9,350 nucleotides of DNA, from contig JADGOP010000062.1 in assembly GCA_017882935.1 (NCBI GenBank), forward strand, positions 1 through 9,350, read 5' to 3'. Both the position numbers and the translations under genes were made by a program. Shown here one piece after another: positions 7,246-9,350 of the stretch; the stretch's first letter is position 1; every line of letters starts with the position of its first letter. The notes below the pieces were generated by a model, which made no database searches, had not been told where the DNA came from, and saw only the letters and a program-made list of their open reading frames with translations. The stretch is from Actinomycetota bacterium (GTDB lineage: Bacteria; Actinomycetota; Acidimicrobiia; Acidimicrobiales; Iamiaceae).

Positions 7246-8310
7246 ATGGCCGCCATCGCCGCCGATCCCGAGCTGCTCGCCCGCGTCCGCACCGACCTCG
7301 CCCAGCTGATCCTCCCGCTCACCGCCGAGGCCGCCGCGCTCCGCGACGCCCTCGGCGCGCTCCGCCGCGCCCGCACCTGGTCGGCACCCCCCGGCCTCCC
7401 GCTGCCCGCACCCCCGCTGCCACCGGTGCCGCCGGTGCCGCCGGCGGTCGAGCAGGTCGTCGACGAGGTGTCGCGCTCGGCGCGGCACCTCGTCGAGCTC
7501 GTGGCCCGGTCGGAGCAGCGGTTCCGGGCCGCCGACCGGGCGCGCCGCCTGGGTGCGCCGCTGGTGGGGTCGCTCCCCCGGCTCGCGCCCCTGTTCGTCG
7601 CCGGCCTGCCGTCGGGCCCCCTCACCTGGCTCGAGCAGCTGCTCGTCGACGGCGGCCCGGCCTTCCTGCTGTTCCACGACGCCCGCCGCTCCGGCGCCCG
7701 CGCGGCCGGGTCGAGCTGGTGGGTGGTCGACACCTGGCAGGCGCTGCAGGGCGGTGCCGAGCTCGCCCGGGCCGTCGCCCCCGACACGGTGTGGGGCTCC
7801 CGGCTGGTCGAGGAGGTCCCTGCGCTCCGCACCCTGCTCGCCGAAGGCGGCCGGGTCCCCCTCGGCGCGCTCCCCGTCGCGGGTCAGGCCGCGGCGCTGG
7901 CCCTGACCATCGGCGACGTCGCCCGCGTCGTCGACGACGGCAACCCGGTGGCTGCGGCCCGCCGGGACCCCCTGCGCTACGCGGGCGAGGTCACCCAGGT
8001 GGGAGCCGACGTATCGAGCACCGCGTGCGGCATGGCGCCCTCGGTCACCACCTGCGGCACCGCGCTGGCCGCCAACGCGCTCGCGCTGGAGCTGCAGGGC
8101 TGGCGACGGAACGACCCGCTGCCGTTCCCCGTGCCGCCCGGCATCCTCGTCGTCGCCCGCCCGTCCGACGTCGAGCACCTGGCCACGAGCGGTGAGCACC
8201 TGGCCCGCCGTGGGGCGCGCCACGTCGTCGAGGGGATGGCGCGCCGGGCCAATGACACGGCACACGAGGTGGTCGACGCCTGGCACGCCCTACCCGGGCT
8301 GTTGCGGTGA
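7246..8310 (+). CDS. Unknown protein with an ESX/WXG100-like helical hairpin start and a T7SS-associated-like C-terminus
   Basis: I do not recognise this 354-residue protein as a named family. Residues 5-44 form a predicted Ala/Leu-rich amphipathic helix. A turn follows with W45 (TWSAPPG) and a proline-rich hinge to about 66, coded partly by a 9-bp tandem repeat (7425-7442). A second helix spans 67-102. This helix - Trp turn - helix plan recalls WXG100/ESX proteins. FRAAD (93-97) at the end of the second helix resembles the YxxxD/E secretion signal with Phe for Tyr. There is no Sec signal peptide or clear transmembrane helix. The middle part (about 105-225) has FLLFHDARR and SSWWVVDTWQALQGG. 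The segment around 232-285 (GNPVAAARRDPLRYAGEV, then STACGMAPSVTT) resembles, from memory, a motif in putative type VII-secreted actinobacterial proteins. No toxin residues, immunity gene or ESX machinery gene is visible nearby. The ATG is supported by GGAGG 6 nt upstream. The gene itself is secure; the family idea is inference. Confidence 0.85.
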   Translation: MAAIAADPELLARVRTDLAQLILPLTAEAAALRDALGALRRARTWSAPPGLPLPAPPLPPVPPVPPAVEQVVDEVSRSARHLVELVARSEQRFRAADRARRLGAPLVGSLPRLAPLFVAGLPSGPLTWLEQLLVDGGPAFLLFHDARRSGARAAGSSWWVVDTWQALQGGAELARAVAPDTVWGSRLVEEVPALRTLLAEGGRVPLGALPVAGQAAALALTIGDVARVVDDGNPVAAARRDPLRYAGEVTQVGADVSSTACGMAPSVTTCGTALAANALALELQGWRRNDPLPFPVPPGILVVARPSDVEHLATSGEHLARRGARHVVEGMARRANDTAHEVVDAWHALPGLLR

Positions 8311-8377
8311 CCGTGCCTGCTTGGTCGGGAGACCTCGATTCGGGCGGCTGAGCTGCGACGGCCCTCCCGCTCACCCT

Positions 8378-9350
8378 CTAAGGGGTGCCTTCGTCGGCGT
8401 CGAGCTCGCGGTGCAGGCGGATGAGGTCGTCCTCGTCGAACAGTCCCTGCGACCCCGACACGACCTGTACGTCGGGGTGCGACGCGCTGGCCCGGCCCAC
8501 GTCGCCCGCCACGAGGCGGCGGGTCGACCGGGCGGCGGCCAGCTCCACGGTGCACGCGCCGGTGAAGCACATCGTGTAGCACCACCCGTCGTCCTCGCTC
8601 GTGACCAGCACCTGGGCGCCGTGCCCGCTGACCCACCCCGCGGGGGTGTGCACGGTGAGCGTCACCGGCTGCACGTAGCCCGAGGTCCCCACTCCCGGGC
8701 GGTGCCACACCGAGCCGCGGCGCAGGTCGACGGTGAAGGTGGGGTTGCCGAACGACGTGCGGCGCTGCGAGACGGTGGCGCCCCCCCGCTCGACGCGCGT
8801 GAGCCCGCCGTCGCGGTGCCGATACTCGTTGAACACCCGGCCGGATGCCGTGACGACACGGTCGGGCGCGAGCTCGTCGGGTGCCTCGCGTGGCGCGGCC
8901 GGCGGCTGGGCGGGCGTCAGCGGCGTTGCCGGTGCCTCACCGGCGGGGACGTCGTCGACGGGCGGGACGCCCGCGTCCGCCGACCCGGGCTCGGGTTCCG
9001 GTTCGACCTGGGGCTCGGGCTCGGGTTCCGGTTCGACCTGGGGCTCGGGCTCGGGCTCGGGCTCCGATTCGGGCTCCGATTCGGACTCCGGTTGCGACTC
9101 GACCTGGGCCTGGGCCTCGGGCTCGGACTCGGGTTCCGGTTCGACCTGGGGCTCCAGCTCCGGCTCCGGCCCGACCGGTGCCTCGACGGGCTCTGGCTCC
9201 GGTTGCGACTCGGGCTCGGGCTCGGGCTCGGCCTCGGCCGGTGCCTCGACGGGCTCTGGCTCCGACTCCGACTCGGCCACTGCCTCGGGCTCGGCTGCCC
9301 CCTCGACGGGCTCGGACGCCGCGTCCGCCTCGTCGTCGCCCTCGGGCGCG
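8378..9350 (-). CDS. Glu/Pro-repeat protein with a C-terminal FecR-like domain (N-terminus beyond the window)
   Basis: The frame is open from the right window edge to the TAG at 8378-8380, giving 323 visible residues. The GTG at 9280 is probably an internal valine, because the same acidic sequence continues upstream of it. Roughly the first 120 visible residues (about 8990-9350) are nearly all Glu, Pro, Ser, Gln and Ala, with recurring [10 protein letters not shown] and EPVEAP units. They form a highly negative, extended, disordered region. A linker rich in Pro/Ala follows (to about 8880). The final ~150 residues contain beta-rich FecR-like features: [10 protein letters not shown], then [21 protein letters not shown], then a [17 protein letters not shown] ending. 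FecR-type domains occur in envelope sensors and anti-sigma-like proteins. Three cysteines lie close together in [11 protein letters not shown]. The protein may span or sit outside the membrane with the acidic part as spacer, but any signal or membrane segment lies off the window. It converges on the 7246 gene with a 67-bp gap. The precise function is unknown. Confidence 0.8.
   Translation of the reverse strand, partial: APEGDDEADAASEPVEGAAEPEAVAESESEPEPVEAPAEAEPEPEPESQPEPEPVEAPVGPEPELEPQVEPEPESEPEAQAQVESQPESESEPESEPEPEPEPQVEPEPEPEPQVEPEPEPGSADAGVPPVDDVPAGEAPATPLTPAQPPAAPREAPDELAPDRVVTASGRVFNEYRHRDGGLTRVERGGATVSQRRTSFGNPTFTVDLRRGSVWHRPGVGTSGYVQPVTLTVHTPAGWVSGHGAQVLVTSEDDGWCYTMCFTGACTVELAAARSTRRLVAGDVGRASASHPDVQVVSGSQGLFDEDDLIRLHRELDADEGTP
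8987..9316. repeat. In-frame imperfect tandem repeats coding the Glu/Pro-rich segment
   Basis: A 24-base unit beginning gggctcgggttccgg and ending ttcgacctg occurs identically at 8987-9010 and 9017-9040, a 30-bp period. It recurs with one mismatch at 9125-9148. A second, 27-base unit beginning ccggtgcctcgacggg is exact at 9175-9201 and 9238-9264, a 63-bp period. The core cctcgacgggctc appears again at 9301-9313. All periods are multiples of three, so the repeats code decapeptide [14 protein letters not shown] and EPVEAP-like units. Shorter gggctc/gactcc hexamer runs, coding Glu-Pro or Glu-Ser, fill the space between. The array is likely prone to length change by slippage or recombination. Confidence 0.85.

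Noticed and set aside
5163..8195. Further long plus-strand frames at 5163-6569 and 6591-8195, the second crossing the gdh start and the 7246 gene
   Set aside because: They are low-complexity shadow translations (Arg/Pro/His/Ala-rich) without motifs or ribosome sites. The genes in the other frames explain the coding signal.
8311..8390. Hairpin (caccc...gggtg, about 8372-8387) and a T-loop-like cgattcg in the gap between the convergent genes, considered as a terminator or tRNA
   Set aside because: The stem is only five pairs and overlaps the end of the minus-strand coding sequence, with no T-run. The 67-bp gap has no acceptor stem or anticodon arm for a tRNA.
8987..9316. CRISPR-like array
   Set aside because: The repeats are contiguous, in frame with an acidic protein, and have no unique spacers of constant length.

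Overview
The window is a very GC-rich (roughly 70 % or more), densely coded bacterial stretch. Nearly every codon ends in G or C, and the wrong frames are full of long shadow ORFs. Gene content points to a high-GC actinobacterium: a ~1,630-residue NAD-dependent glutamate dehydrogenase, a FrnE-type DsbA protein, and a possible ESX-like protein. A lineage near the Acidimicrobiia is a guess from general style, not shown by any marker gene.

Layout. Positions 1-55 hold the last 17 codons of an unidentified plus-strand gene. It converges, 9 bp away, on a block of four minus-strand genes running from 7040 down to 65. In transcription order these are the large glutamate dehydrogenase (7040-2154), a crotonase-superfamily protein (2072-1263), a FrnE-like thiol oxidoreductase (1198-488) and a small limonene-epoxide-hydrolase-like protein (445-65). 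The gaps are 81, 64 and 42 bp with no convincing terminator between them, so some co-transcription is possible but unproven. A 205-bp intergenic region (7041-7245) separates the dehydrogenase from a divergent plus-strand gene of unknown function (7246-8310). That gene has a good Shine-Dalgarno and a plausible extended -10 promoter. After a 67-bp gap comes a convergent minus-strand gene (8378 to beyond 9350). Its visible part is a long Glu/Pro-rich repeat segment followed by a FecR-like beta domain.

How the genes fit together. The dehydrogenase oxidises glutamate to 2-oxoglutarate and links amino-acid catabolism to the TCA cycle. The crotonase, FrnE and epoxide-hydrolase-like genes look like general acyl-CoA, redox and small-molecule metabolism, and I see no single pathway binding them. 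The right third (7246-9350) is the accessory-looking part. The unknown protein has a helix - Trp/Pro turn - helix start like an ESX/WXG100 hairpin and a C-terminal segment reminiscent of type VII-associated proteins. The repeat-rich FecR-like protein is probably envelope-associated. I see no CRISPR array, tRNA, rRNA, insertion sequence or phage gene, and nothing I can defend as a complete undescribed system. The two right-hand genes are the most worthwhile leads.
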